Shown: positions 44,942-54,541 of the stretch, in pieces
How positions within the stretch are numbered: the stretch's first letter is position 1
Layout of the letters: the number at the start of each line of letters is the position of its first letter
Assembly (NCBI GenBank): GCA_000372225.1
Contig: AQTY01000001.1
Span: 62,001-126,000 of the forward strand
Origin: Candidatus Nitromaritima sp. SCGC AAA288-L16
GTDB lineage: Bacteria; Nitrospinota; Nitrospinia; Nitrospinales; VA-1
Length of the DNA: 64,000 bases
Reading direction: 5' to 3'
The notes under the pieces: generated by a model
What the model saw: only the letters and a program-made list of their open reading frames with translations
Database searches by the model: none
What the model was told of the DNA's origin: nothing
Made by a program: the position numbers and the translations under genes

Positions 44942-46270
44942 CTACTCTGGTTTTTGATATTCTCGTAGATAAGAAAGTCGAGATGGGATTTCTCCTTTCT
45001 CGCAGTAGTTATGTTTTACAAGTAGTTTAATATCATCAATAACTCTTTTGTCACCCTCAAATAATATAGTCTGATAGCCTTTATCAGCAACAAGTCCACC
45101 AACTTGCAAAAGACTCATAACAGACTTGGCATTAAATTTTTTCTCATCAACAACCACAAACAAATCCATATTTTCGTATTTTCTGGCAATAATAGATACA
45201 AGAGTGCATGGACGAGCGTGAAAACCTAATGGTTTAGGAATAGACAACTCCACTCTCACCACTATAGAAAAGAATTTTAATATTTCCTCCGCCAGATTAT
45301 TCCCTTCATTGATAAAGTATTGACTATAAAAAAAACCAAAATTGACGATTTTATCCAAAAGCACATCTTTATTAACTATCATGGAAATACGTTTCCTATT
45401 CTCTCCAGGACGAATCTCATCCTCATGACGCTCATAAAAATGTACCAACCATAAAGACACTTCAAGAAGGTGCAAGGGCATTGACACATAACCACGCAAT
45501 ATTTTTAACTCTTCATGTTCAGCCTCAAGCTTTGTATTTTTAACATATGTATCAAAATCCGATTGAATATTATGAATTAAGTTTTTGTGAAGCCTAGCTC
45601 GGTTTTCATTATATTTTTGTAAAACGACTAACTTAAGTTTTTTAATATCCTCTATTTGAGAAATCTTTGAATCATTCATTAACCTCGAAATATGTTTGAT
45701 TTTTTCGCATACTTCGATGACACGTTCTTCTTCGTCTTTCACTTCATCCTCAGCTACATTGCGAGGCAATCTTTTATTAGATTTAATATCAGAAAATTCA
45801 ATCTGAATATCACTATCAATAGATATTTTCAGACTATTTACTTCGGTAGCAGCATATAACTCCTGGAGAAGACTAAGGATAGACTGATTAAGAAAAAAAA
45901 GTACAGCTATAGAAGCATTTTTAAATTCATTTTCCTTATTGCTAGGTTCTTTCAGATTATAATAAGGGTATCGATCTAATATATGGCGAGTAAAAAATGC
46001 TGCAATAGATAAGTTTCGTATAGAGGCTAGACACTCAACAAAGAAACTCCATTTTTTATTTTCTCTTGCTCCATATTGGTCCATAAAATTTTCTAAAGAC
46101 TCCGACTCTTGAATAAGGTTAGAATAAAATTTTCTTGAGATATCTTTTTTATCTTGGTTGCGACTCTTAAAAAGAAAGAATACGTTAAAAAATTGCTCAC
46201 ATGGGACTTTAGCCAGCACAAGAAAATCTTTCTCGGTTATGATTTGGGTTAACGATTTAGGCTCAACCAT
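44942..46270 (-). CDS. Unknown protein with C-terminal HPr phosphocarrier domain
   Basis: A 442-aa fusion. Residues from about 338 form an HPr domain: ELSIPKPLGFHARPCTLVSI has the phosphorylatable His351, and NAKSVMSLLQVGG has a serine (Ser383) at the regulatory position used by HPr kinase. The first 335 residues are helical, cytoplasmic and unlike any PTS domain I know, including CEQFFNVFFLFKSRNQDKKD and LLEVSLWLVHFYERHEDE. No Enzyme I, EII or HPr kinase is in the window. It heads the minus-strand run containing Nudix, cvpA, coaE and fliL. It may be a sensor or scaffold regulated by phosphorylation. Confidence 0.82.
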   Translation of the reverse strand: MVEPKSLTQIITEKDFLVLAKVPCEQFFNVFFLFKSRNQDKKDISRKFYSNLIQESESLENFMDQYGARENKKWSFFVECLASIRNLSIAAFFTRHILDRYPYYNLKEPSNKENEFKNASIAVLFFLNQSILSLLQELYAATEVNSLKISIDSDIQIEFSDIKSNKRLPRNVAEDEVKDEEERVIEVCEKIKHISRLMNDSKISQIEDIKKLKLVVLQKYNENRARLHKNLIHNIQSDFDTYVKNTKLEAEHEELKILRGYVSMPLHLLEVSLWLVHFYERHEDEIRPGENRKRISMIVNKDVLLDKIVNFGFFYSQYFINEGNNLAEEILKFFSIVVRVELSIPKPLGFHARPCTLVSIIARKYENMDLFVVVDEKKFNAKSVMSLLQVGGLVADKGYQTILFEGDKRVIDDIKLLVKHNYCEKGEIPSRLSYLREYQKPE

Positions 46271-46362
46271 AGATCTCCATTCACTTTATTGCTCATAATG
46301 AAATTAAAGATTATATTAGCAATAAAAAACCAAAGTAGAATAATTCATAAAACAAAATATCA

Positions 46363-46905
46363 TCAAATCAAAGACTTGGAAATCATGGATGCAGGAAGAT
46401 ATTTTTTCCAGATTTCTAAATGAGAGGTTGGGCCTGTTGGAATGCTAAAAAAAGGCCAATAAGAGCTAGGCTTGGATGGTTTAGTGAGTAGTTTCATTCC
46501 TTTTTCCGAAGGTGTTTGATCACCTTTTTTTAAATTACAAGATTTACAGGCACCTACTACATTAATCCAATTGGATTTGCCTCCACGTGATTTTGGGAGC
46601 ACATGGTCGACAGTCAATGAAGTATTGATTGTGCCGCAATACTGACAAGTAAAGTTATCACGACGTAAAATATTTTTTTTGCTAAAAGAGATTCCCCTAC
46701 GTTTGGACCGTTTTACAATATTAAGAACGCGAATTACTGCCGGGAGTTTGAAGGATGTTGTTGGCGTTCGGACCACGTAACCATCACTTTCAATAAATTC
46801 AGCCCGCTCATTAAAAACCATAATAATTGCGCGTTTTGCACTACAAAACTGAAGTGGCTCATAAGAATAGTTTAGAACCAAACTTTTCACTGAATTTAAC
46901 ATCAT
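46363..46905 (-). CDS. HNH endonuclease family protein
   Basis: A 180-aa protein with a widespread, chromosomally conserved HNH arrangement: LVLNYSYEPLQFCSAKRAIIMV at the start, then KKNILRRDNFTCQYCG, LTVDHVLPKSRGGKSNWINVVGACKSCN with the HNH residues and two CxxC zinc pairs. These proteins are found in many bacteria outside mobile elements; their cellular role is not settled. Nothing in the neighbourhood suggests a restriction or phage system. Confidence 0.9.
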   Translation of the reverse strand: MMLNSVKSLVLNYSYEPLQFCSAKRAIIMVFNERAEFIESDGYVVRTPTTSFKLPAVIRVLNIVKRSKRRGISFSKKNILRRDNFTCQYCGTINTSLTVDHVLPKSRGGKSNWINVVGACKSCNLKKGDQTPSEKGMKLLTKPSKPSSYWPFFSIPTGPTSHLEIWKKYLPASMISKSLI

Positions 46906-47027
46906 CTAGGCTCTCTACAGTTACCAGAAATCAATCACACTACGAAAAGAATGTTTAGCTTACAGAATTCTATCTTCACGTCATACGCGCTGTCAATATA
47001 GGTAATATTTTCAAACAAACAGAGTTA

Positions 47028-48455
47028 TTAAAAAATATTTCCCCTCCCAAGGATAAAATCTGGGTCAAAAATCTCCTTAATAGCCTTAAGTTGACACAAA
47101 GACTCCTCCCCAACCATCATCAAAAAATATTTTTTCTTCAATTTGCCAATACCGTGTTCGGCTGAAACCGTACCATTCCACTCAAGAATCTGCCGAACAA
47201 GCCTAGAATACAGTTCATGAGCTTTTGGAATCTCTTGTTCGTCTGGTAAAAAGTTTATATGCAAATGATTATCACCAACGTGACCGAAGATAACATAATC
47301 AATACCTGATCTCTCAAGTTCATTTTTATAAAAAAACATCATATCTTTAAAGTGTAATCTTGGGACAGCCATATCAGTTCCTATTTTGGTTCTTTTCAGG
47401 CGGCTATTTTCTTCATTTAATAAAACAGGGATCGCGTGTCTAAACTCATGAAAACGCTTTAAATCACTGCTGGATTGAGCAAACCATGAATCACGAAGCG
47501 CGCTAGTTTCTTTCAAATAATCGAACCACGCTTCTAATGCAGGGTCATGATCCGATTGACGGTCAATATCATTTTCAAAAAACAGGGCAGATTGAGCGTT
47601 AAGAGGAATATTTGCAAACTTTTTACGCAAGCGATTCAAAGAATGCCTATCAAAATATTCAAGTGAACAAGGGTTTATAAATTTGCTATTTGTTTTTTTT
47701 ATAAAATCAACCAAATCCCAGCACTCTTCCTCCTTATGAAAAAATAAAATCCCGCTAATAAAAGACCAGGGACGAACCTCAAGTTTTAATCTAATACGAG
47801 TAAAGATACCTAATGTCCCATCAGAACCGATGAACAAATCCAACCAGTCCATATCAGCCCTTACATAATAACCAGCAGCGTTTTTACATAGCGGGCTCTT
47901 GTAGGTAGTCTCAGGAAAAAATAATTGCCGACCATCAGAAATATTCAGAGGATTAGTGATGGTTAATCCCCTTTTCAAAGTGATCGTATTCCCATCAACC
48001 AGGATAATATCCGCCTCAAGCACATAGTCTCTGGTCACACCAAACTTATAACTTCTTGAACCAGATGCGTTGGTTGCAAGTGTTCCCCCAATAGAAGCAA
48101 GGCTTTCAGTAGGATTGGGTGGATAGAAATATTCTGTTGCTTCTAATTTTTTATATATGTTAGCAAGAGATGCAGCAGGACCAACATCTATAATGCCGTT
48201 CTCTGGGTTACCAATACTATCAAATCGCTCAAGAGATATAATACAACCAGATTCTGGAATACGTGATGCTGTCATACCTGTCCCAGCGCCTGCGATCGTA
48301 ATTTGTTGTGTGTTAGTTTTTAAAAAACACGTAAGTTCTTCAATAGATTCTGGGATAACAACTTTATTTGCAAAACCACCTACGTAATTTGAAGCATCCT
48401 GCAGATATGGAGAGATTGCTTGAGAATCTGTCTTATAAATCATTTGAATTGCCAA
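47028..48455 (-). CDS. FAD-linked oxidase (glycolate/D-lactate dehydrogenase type)
   Basis: A 475-aa flavoprotein of the GlcD/D-lactate dehydrogenase family. The FAD-binding domain contains QITIAGAGTGMTASRIP, YPPNPTESLASIGGTLATNASGSRSYKFG, and DLFIGSDGTLGIFTRIRL. The C-terminal domain has FGHVGDNHLHINFLPD and SAEHGIGKLKKKYF, conserved in enzymes that oxidise 2-hydroxy acids. GlcE and GlcF partners are not present, so it may act alone, passing electrons to the quinone pool. Substrate unknown. Confidence 0.88.
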   Translation of the reverse strand: MAIQMIYKTDSQAISPYLQDASNYVGGFANKVVIPESIEELTCFLKTNTQQITIAGAGTGMTASRIPESGCIISLERFDSIGNPENGIIDVGPAASLANIYKKLEATEYFYPPNPTESLASIGGTLATNASGSRSYKFGVTRDYVLEADIILVDGNTITLKRGLTITNPLNISDGRQLFFPETTYKSPLCKNAAGYYVRADMDWLDLFIGSDGTLGIFTRIRLKLEVRPWSFISGILFFHKEEECWDLVDFIKKTNSKFINPCSLEYFDRHSLNRLRKKFANIPLNAQSALFFENDIDRQSDHDPALEAWFDYLKETSALRDSWFAQSSSDLKRFHEFRHAIPVLLNEENSRLKRTKIGTDMAVPRLHFKDMMFFYKNELERSGIDYVIFGHVGDNHLHINFLPDEQEIPKAHELYSRLVRQILEWNGTVSAEHGIGKLKKKYFLMMVGEESLCQLKAIKEIFDPDFILGRGNIF

Positions 48456-48467
48456 TCAATAATAAAT

Positions 48468-49148
48468 TTACCATGCATTAGAATTTATTTGTATAAAGGC
48501 ATTCAGTCGCTCGCAAGCTAATTCTCTAGCCATAGGGATTTGTTTTTTCTCCAGACACTGATTCACGCTTTTATCTCCAAGTAATTCGTTAAGAAATTTT
48601 TTTCTATACTCTACTGATGGAATCATTTTTTTAGACATACTCCTAAGTTGATCTTGCAAATTAATTTGCATGAGAATCAAATCGCTAATCGATTTTTTTA
48701 TTAAAGGTTCGAGGTTTTGTCTTATGGACTTACCCATTAAAGGACTTCTGCCACCAGTGGAAACAGCAACTTGAACAGTGTCATTAATATTAATAACTGA
48801 TGGATGACTAAAATCACTCACTTGAGGATCGTCTGCTGCATATACATAACAACCATATTTTTTTTTCCCAACAACAAGAATTTCTCTATTTATATCTGGA
48901 TCATCAGTTGTAGCAAGAATCAAGTCCAGTTGTTTGTAATCCTTTAAAAAATCAACATTTTCTATTTTTCTTAAATCAAGTGAAACTTTTCCTTTTTCAG
49001 CATAATTTTTTATCGATTGTTCAGCTTTTTCAGCCACCACAAAGATCTTGCATTGCTGCGAAAGAAGCGCTTCAACCTTACGGCTCGCTTCATTACCTCC
49101 ACCAATAACGAGAGCACGTTTTCCAATTAAATTAAGATCAACAATCAT
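48468..49148 (-). CDS. Precorrin-2 dehydrogenase / sirohydrochlorin ferrochelatase-like
   Basis: A 226-aa protein equal to the N-terminal part of CysG (Met8/SirC). NLIGKRALVIGGGNEASRKVEALL is the NAD-binding site, with DPDINREI, YVYAADDPQVSDFSHPSV and the catalytic-domain opening VQVAVSTGGRSPLMGKSIRQ. It oxidises precorrin-2 to sirohydrochlorin and may insert iron, for siroheme or heme d1/B12 branches. The methyltransferase domain of CysG is absent, so SUMT must be encoded elsewhere. It starts 12 bp downstream of the oxidase on the same strand order (transcribed before it). Confidence 0.9.
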   Translation of the reverse strand: MIVDLNLIGKRALVIGGGNEASRKVEALLSQQCKIFVVAEKAEQSIKNYAEKGKVSLDLRKIENVDFLKDYKQLDLILATTDDPDINREILVVGKKKYGCYVYAADDPQVSDFSHPSVININDTVQVAVSTGGRSPLMGKSIRQNLEPLIKKSISDLILMQINLQDQLRSMSKKMIPSVEYRKKFLNELLGDKSVNQCLEKKQIPMARELACERLNAFIQINSNAW

Positions 49149-49282
49149 ATAAAAAACTCCATTTTATAATTCTAACATATAACTCTATTCATAAATGCAT
49201 CAGAAAATACGTTTGTAGATTGAGCAATAGTCATATAACATTTCAAGTTAGAGATACATGGATATTTTCTTTTGGGGGCTAG

Positions 49283-50227
49283 ATGAATCAACACAGTTTT
49301 AGTAAAACTGAAGTAATAGATGGAGTCACTTTAACTTTAAGTAAACCGGACACGACAAAACCTGAATGGATTGGCCAAAGTGAAGTTTTGAAGCAAGTTT
49401 TGGCATGCTGGATGGTTATATCAGATAAAGATCTTCCATTATCTCCTAGAATCATTGGTATGCCAGGAATAGGGAAAACCACTTTAGGAATGGTTGCGGC
49501 TTTAGAAAGAAAACAACCGCTTTATATATATCAATGTACAAGTGATACACGACCAGAAGATTTAATTGTCACTCCTGTTTTGGCTGAATCAGGGAAAATT
49601 TCGTACCATGCATCACCATTAGTGACAGCAATGATTAGCGGAGGAATCTGCATACTAGATGAAGGCAACCGAATGAACGAAAAAAGCTGGGCTTCTCTAG
49701 CTCCTCTTCTTGATCACAGGCGCTATGTTGAATCTATTATTGCCGGACTTAGGATAAAAGCCCACGAGGAATTTCGTGCTTGTGTCACGATGAATCACGA
49801 TGAATCCACATTTGAAATCCCCGATTATATATTATCAAGACTTCAACCTACCCTAACATTGAATATGCCTAATACTGAAGATGAGATGGCCATCTTAAAA
49901 TATCACCTTCCATTCGCTGAAGCAGAATTACTTGAAATGACCGTAAACTTTCTGCAAAGATCTCACCAACTTGACCTTGAATTTTCTCCCAGGGACGGTT
50001 TACATATATTGCAATATGCGATGAAAAGGTTAATTCAAGACAAAGATCACCCCATAGCAAAAGATATGGTTTGGCAAGAATCAATTCAAAAGGTTCTTGG
50101 GGACGACGCACTAGATTTAGATGAAATGGCAGAGAAGAAAAATCGGGCATTAGGAGGAACACAATTACCGCAAGGGCTGGGTGATTTTTTTTTCGATGAA
50201 GACAGCCCGATCCATCCAGATCGATAA
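49283..50227 (+). CDS. MoxR-type AAA+ ATPase
   Basis: A 314-aa AAA+ ATPase of the AAA_5/MoxR kind. Walker A is GMPGIGKTT (residues 59-67), Walker B GICILDEGNR (121-130), sensor 1 is Asn171 in VTMNHDES, and an arginine finger candidate is in YILSRLQPT. MoxR ATPases usually work with a von Willebrand A-domain partner to remodel or activate a target. Here the partner slot is occupied by a 608-aa protein, 5 bp downstream, that does not carry an evident VWA motif. The tail after residue 280 is acidic and may dock the partner. Confidence 0.92.
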   Translation: MNQHSFSKTEVIDGVTLTLSKPDTTKPEWIGQSEVLKQVLACWMVISDKDLPLSPRIIGMPGIGKTTLGMVAALERKQPLYIYQCTSDTRPEDLIVTPVLAESGKISYHASPLVTAMISGGICILDEGNRMNEKSWASLAPLLDHRRYVESIIAGLRIKAHEEFRACVTMNHDESTFEIPDYILSRLQPTLTLNMPNTEDEMAILKYHLPFAEAELLEMTVNFLQRSHQLDLEFSPRDGLHILQYAMKRLIQDKDHPIAKDMVWQESIQKVLGDDALDLDEMAEKKNRALGGTQLPQGLGDFFFDEDSPIHPDR

Positions 50228-50232
50228 CAACA

Positions 50233-52059
50233 ATGGGAATCTTTTATCTAAGTAAAAAAATCCAGTTTTTACCCGTAATACATGGAAGCGCCTGCTTCAC
50301 TCATATTATAAGAGACCGTTTATTATCATCTTCAACTGACTGTTTAGCAGTAAGCCTTCCTCCCGAATTTCAAACAACAGTAGAAGATGGAATTAATCGC
50401 CTACCACAAATCACTCTTTGCTCCCAGAAAGAATCATCGGGATCTTATAATTATGTTCCTATAGATCCTTGCCAGCCAGTCATTATGGGCCTTCGCATCG
50501 CTTCGCAAGAAGGAATCCCTAGAAAGTTTATAGATTATGGTTGCGATATCTATGAACCAAGAAAAATAAACTTCCCTGATTCATACGCATTAAGACATAT
50601 GTCGTATGAAAAATTTTGCGCTACTCTTTTACTCTCGATTAAACGCCCTGAAACTAACACGCTTCATGACAAAAGAGCGCGATGGATAGCCTACCAGCTT
50701 CATCAACTAGAATTTGATTTTAAGAATATAACTTTCATCTGTTCGATTCTAGACTGGCCTTGGATAAAAGAAGCTTATAATGAGAGAAAACCATACGATA
50801 AAATAATTTCACCTTTAAATAATCCAAAAATATTTGGGGTAGTAAAAGAAACACTCTTTTTTGCTCTGGCAGAATTTCCTTACATAACTTATCTGAATGA
50901 AATATATCGACAACAAATAAAGTCTGACAAAGAGGTTGTAGTTGACGGAATAAAAGAAATTCTTATAAAAGCTCGAAACATATTCACTAAAAAACATAAA
51001 TTACGCTTTCATAATCTTACATCACAAACTTTCCAAACATACTTGCAGTACGTAAGAAATTTGACATTGATGGAAAGCCGCTTAACACCAGATCTGTATA
51101 CTTTAATAACAACTGCAAAACAATTCAGCGGCGACCCTTTCGCAATTGCTGTTCTTGAAGCGGCCAGAGAGTACCCATTTCAAGACCTTGAATCTACTAG
51201 TCTCGAACCTTTAGTGCTTGGAATCGATAAAGCTGTTGATAGTGGAAACAACCCTATTAATATGAAAAATCGCCTATCAGAAATTCAAACTGAATGGCGT
51301 GGAGTCAATCTAAAACCTGAACCTGATATAAAAAAACAAACTCAATGGAAATACAACTGGGATCCCTACGGTCAATGCTCCTGGCCACCAGAAGATGATC
51401 AAATAGAAAGCTTTAATACTCATGTTCGAGAGCAATCCAAATTACTTTTAAGCAATGACCTCGCAAGGTCCGAAAAGTTTACTTCCTCTATAAAAGATGG
51501 TGTAGACATGAGAGAATCACTTCGTCATTGGCACGAAGGTGATATCTACGTTAAAGAAATACCGCCTTCCCGCGGACGTGTTGAAATCGTTGTTTTTATT
51601 TTTGATATAGAACCCGATCCAAATAACTACCAATGGTGTCAAACTTGGTACGCCGAACATAACGAAGAATCAACATTATGTTTTTTTGCAACAAACTACA
51701 TGAATGATATGGTCGGCCCTGGAGTGGGTCGTGCCACATATGGAGGATGCATGATGATCTATCCCCCTAGGCCAATACCTGACATCTGGAAAGATCCTAG
51801 AATTCATGCAGGAAAAACTTTAGAAGAAAAATTATTAGAAGCAGCCTTTTTTCATTCACAAGAAAAACATATAGCAGTGGTTACGCCATGCCTCCCAAAA
51901 TCAAACTGGCGAAAGCTTTCTCGCAAATATCACAAAAGTATTATCCACATTCCTTTAAAACGTTTCTCTAATCAAACCATCGAAAAAGTTCGACGATTTC
52001 ATGTCCTTAATGGAAAACAAATTAGATCCTTTGCAAATCATTTTATTCAAGATTTATAA
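50233..52059 (+). CDS. Large unknown partner of the MoxR-type ATPase (DUF5682/TraB-like N-terminus?)
   Basis: A 608-aa soluble protein. The N-terminus FLPVIHGSACFTHIIRDRLL, LAVSLPPEFQTTVEDGINRL, YVPIDPCQPVIMGLRIASQ and IPRKFIDYG resembles, by pattern only, TraB/ChaN-superfamily proteins (DUF5682) known next to MoxR and VWA genes. The middle (about 140-370) is helical. The C-terminal 200 residues look strongly conserved: DGVDMRESLRHWHEGDIYVKE, PPSRGRVEIVVFIFD, GPGVGRATYGGCMMIYPPRP, and a final RRFHVLNGKQIRSFA. No signal peptide or membrane helix is seen. It is tightly coupled to the ATPase. Function unknown. Confidence 0.8.
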   Translation: MGIFYLSKKIQFLPVIHGSACFTHIIRDRLLSSSTDCLAVSLPPEFQTTVEDGINRLPQITLCSQKESSGSYNYVPIDPCQPVIMGLRIASQEGIPRKFIDYGCDIYEPRKINFPDSYALRHMSYEKFCATLLLSIKRPETNTLHDKRARWIAYQLHQLEFDFKNITFICSILDWPWIKEAYNERKPYDKIISPLNNPKIFGVVKETLFFALAEFPYITYLNEIYRQQIKSDKEVVVDGIKEILIKARNIFTKKHKLRFHNLTSQTFQTYLQYVRNLTLMESRLTPDLYTLITTAKQFSGDPFAIAVLEAAREYPFQDLESTSLEPLVLGIDKAVDSGNNPINMKNRLSEIQTEWRGVNLKPEPDIKKQTQWKYNWDPYGQCSWPPEDDQIESFNTHVREQSKLLLSNDLARSEKFTSSIKDGVDMRESLRHWHEGDIYVKEIPPSRGRVEIVVFIFDIEPDPNNYQWCQTWYAEHNEESTLCFFATNYMNDMVGPGVGRATYGGCMMIYPPRPIPDIWKDPRIHAGKTLEEKLLEAAFFHSQEKHIAVVTPCLPKSNWRKLSRKYHKSIIHIPLKRFSNQTIEKVRRFHVLNGKQIRSFANHFIQDL

Positions 52060-52307
52060 TAGTCCCCCTCCCTTTTCAACATAATCTCTTATACTTTTGC
52101 TTACATTTTATTCTTTGGGTAAAATAACCTTAAATTTAAACCATTAGGCTTGTTTACAATATTTCTGTATAATTTCAATGAGTTACATGGTCACTATAGA
52201 TCCATAATTAATTTGTCCGCTAAGTCTTATCTTCTCTCAATAGCACATCATTGAATTATCTTTTAACTCAAATCTAAACCTTCATCTGTTAGTCAATACC
52301 AATCAAC

Positions 52308-53879
52308 ATGGAAAATAATCAAAAGCTAGGTCAGGCCGCAGGAACCGTTGGAGGCATGACACTCGTCTCTCGTCTACTAGGCTTGATTAGAGATCTTGTA
52401 ATAGCAATGCAGTTTGGAGCAACTTCTGCGGCAGACGCTTTTTTTGTTGCATTCAGAATTCCTAATGTTCAACGCAAGATACTAGGTGAAGGGGCTATTT
52501 CCGCGGCTTTTATCCCAGTTTTTACAGAAATCCGAAATCAAAAAGGAGAAGAGGACGCCTGGATAATGACTGCCAATTTATTTAATATTTTGTTGACTGT
52601 ATTGATAACTTCTTCTCTGGCATTGGCAATATTTGCACCTTATATAATAATGGTTTTTGCGCCTGGATTCATGCCAACCCCTGAAAAGTTCAACCTAACA
52701 GTTCTCCTAACTCAATGGATGGCTCCTTATTTTCTTTTTATAGGGTTGGCTGTTTTCTGCATGGGTATACTCAACACTTACAACATGTTTGCTTTACCAG
52801 CAATAACCCCAGCCATTCTGAATATATGCATGATCTTAGGCACACTGATAATTTCTCCCAACCTTGACCAACCAGTTATAGGCCTAGCAATTGGAGTGAT
52901 AACTGGGGGGTTTCTTCAATTCGTAATCCAAATACCAGCTATTTTCCGATGCGGATTCAAATTCATTCCATCCATTGATTGGAAAAATCCTGAGGCTTTA
53001 AGAATTACCAAGCTGATGATTCCCGCTATATTCGGCTTGGCGATATACGAACTTAATATGTTGGTGGATACCCTCCTTGCTTCCTTGCTTCCAGAAGGAT
53101 CCATTTCTTATTTATATTATGGGAATCGTCTGGTGCAACTGCCTCTTGGTGTATTCGGCGTTGCACTAGGGGTTGCAATCTTACCAATGCTATCGCACCA
53201 GGTTGCAAATAAGGACTTCTCTGAAATGATAAAAACAATCGCTTTTGGAATTCGGTTGATTTTATTTATTACAATCCCTGCAACTATTGGTCTTATCCTT
53301 CTAAGGTTTCCAATTGTGAACACATTATGGGAGAGAGGGGAGTTTAATCGTTTGACAACTGAAGGAACGACCATTGCACTGCTCTATTATTCTGTTGGGC
53401 TATGTGCTTTTTGTGGAATCAAGGTCATTGTCCCAGCATTTTACTCGTTACAAGACACCAAGACGCCAGCAAAAGTTGGAATCTATTCCATTTTACTAAA
53501 TATAATTCTTAATTTAATACTCATGGGCCCCTTAAAACATGGTGGACTAGCTCTAGCAACCTCGATATCTGCCCTGTTTAATGTGATTCTATTAATCTAT
53601 TTACTTAGAAAACGAATTGGATTAATGGGGGGGCGAAAGATATTATCATCTGTGATCAAACTATTTTTCGTATCGGGAGTCATGGGTATTGCAGTATATT
53701 TCTTTAATGTAACTTTTTTTGATCCTAATTCCAAATTAGTATTAAAACTTTTAATTCTTTCCGCAGATATTGCGATTGGCGTTTTAGTATACGCAGTCCT
53801 CTCACGCATAATACAAAATGAGGAATTGACATTCTTAATTGAGTTAACTCGCAAACGTAAAAATAAATCTTCTGCCTAA
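52308..53879 (+). CDS. murJ: Lipid II flippase MurJ
   Basis: Polytopic inner-membrane protein of 523 aa with about 14 helices, moving lipid II across the membrane for peptidoglycan synthesis. The opening GTVGGMTLVSRLLGLIRDLVIAMQFGATSAADAFFVAFRIPNVQRKILGEGAISAAFIPVF is a MurJ/MviN signature with the conserved arginines, and QLPLGVFGVALGVAILPMLS is typical of the middle. A 248-bp gap upstream (52060-52307) has no gene; TATAAT occurs at about 52169 without a clear -35 box. Confidence 0.95.
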   Translation: MENNQKLGQAAGTVGGMTLVSRLLGLIRDLVIAMQFGATSAADAFFVAFRIPNVQRKILGEGAISAAFIPVFTEIRNQKGEEDAWIMTANLFNILLTVLITSSLALAIFAPYIIMVFAPGFMPTPEKFNLTVLLTQWMAPYFLFIGLAVFCMGILNTYNMFALPAITPAILNICMILGTLIISPNLDQPVIGLAIGVITGGFLQFVIQIPAIFRCGFKFIPSIDWKNPEALRITKLMIPAIFGLAIYELNMLVDTLLASLLPEGSISYLYYGNRLVQLPLGVFGVALGVAILPMLSHQVANKDFSEMIKTIAFGIRLILFITIPATIGLILLRFPIVNTLWERGEFNRLTTEGTTIALLYYSVGLCAFCGIKVIVPAFYSLQDTKTPAKVGIYSILLNIILNLILMGPLKHGGLALATSISALFNVILLIYLLRKRIGLMGGRKILSSVIKLFFVSGVMGIAVYFFNVTFFDPNSKLVLKLLILSADIAIGVLVYAVLSRIIQNEELTFLIELTRKRKNKSSA

Positions 53880-53926
53880 AACACCATACAAAATAAGACC
53901 AAACAATCTAAAAAAGGAATATTATT

Positions 53927-54538
53927 ATGCTTGCATGTCTTGACCTTGAGGGAGTTTTGCTACCTGAAATATGGATTGCTTTTGCAGAAAAAACAGGGAT
54001 AGAACAACTTAAACTTACAACCAGAGAAATCCCCGATTACGACGAATTAATGCAAGGCCGGTTAAAAATTCTTAATGACAACAACCTAAAGCTAATAGAC
54101 ATACAAAATGTTATTAAAACATTATCACCACTGGCAGGAGCGATTGATTTTCTTGCTTGGCTGAAATCCGAATTTCAAGTAATCATATTATCTGACACAT
54201 TTTACCAGTTTGTAAGGCCTCTCATGAAGAGTCTTGATTATCCAACCCTATTCTGCAACGATCTCATTGTTAACAGTAAAGGGGACATAACAGGCTATCA
54301 ACTAAGACAGAAGGATGGTAAAACTAAGGCGGTTTCAGCGTTAAAAAAACTAAACTTCAAAGTAATTGCAGCCGGAGACTCCTACAATGATACCGGGATG
54401 TTGCAAGAAGCAGATGCAGGGATTCTATTTTGCCCACCTGACAATGTTATTAAAGAGTTCCCACAATTTCCTGTTTCGCGAAATTATGCGGAATTTAAGA
54501 ATACCCTTCTAGATTTGAGAGTCGCCCTAAAAAAATAA
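53927..54538 (+). CDS. thrH: ThrH: phosphoserine phosphatase / homoserine phosphotransferase
   Basis: HAD-superfamily enzyme of 203 aa. It opens CLDLEGVLLPEIWIAFAEKTGI, where the usual DxD nucleophile motif is DLE as in ThrH. Later motifs are VIILSDTFYQFVRPLMK, and the metal-binding AAGDSYNDTGMLQEADAG. ThrH can dephosphorylate phosphoserine and transfer phosphate to homoserine, bypassing ThrB in some bacteria. It ends 3 bp from the convergent zinc-ribbon gene. Confidence 0.92.
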   Translation: MLACLDLEGVLLPEIWIAFAEKTGIEQLKLTTREIPDYDELMQGRLKILNDNNLKLIDIQNVIKTLSPLAGAIDFLAWLKSEFQVIILSDTFYQFVRPLMKSLDYPTLFCNDLIVNSKGDITGYQLRQKDGKTKAVSALKKLNFKVIAAGDSYNDTGMLQEADAGILFCPPDNVIKEFPQFPVSRNYAEFKNTLLDLRVALKK

Positions 54539-54541
54539 AAG

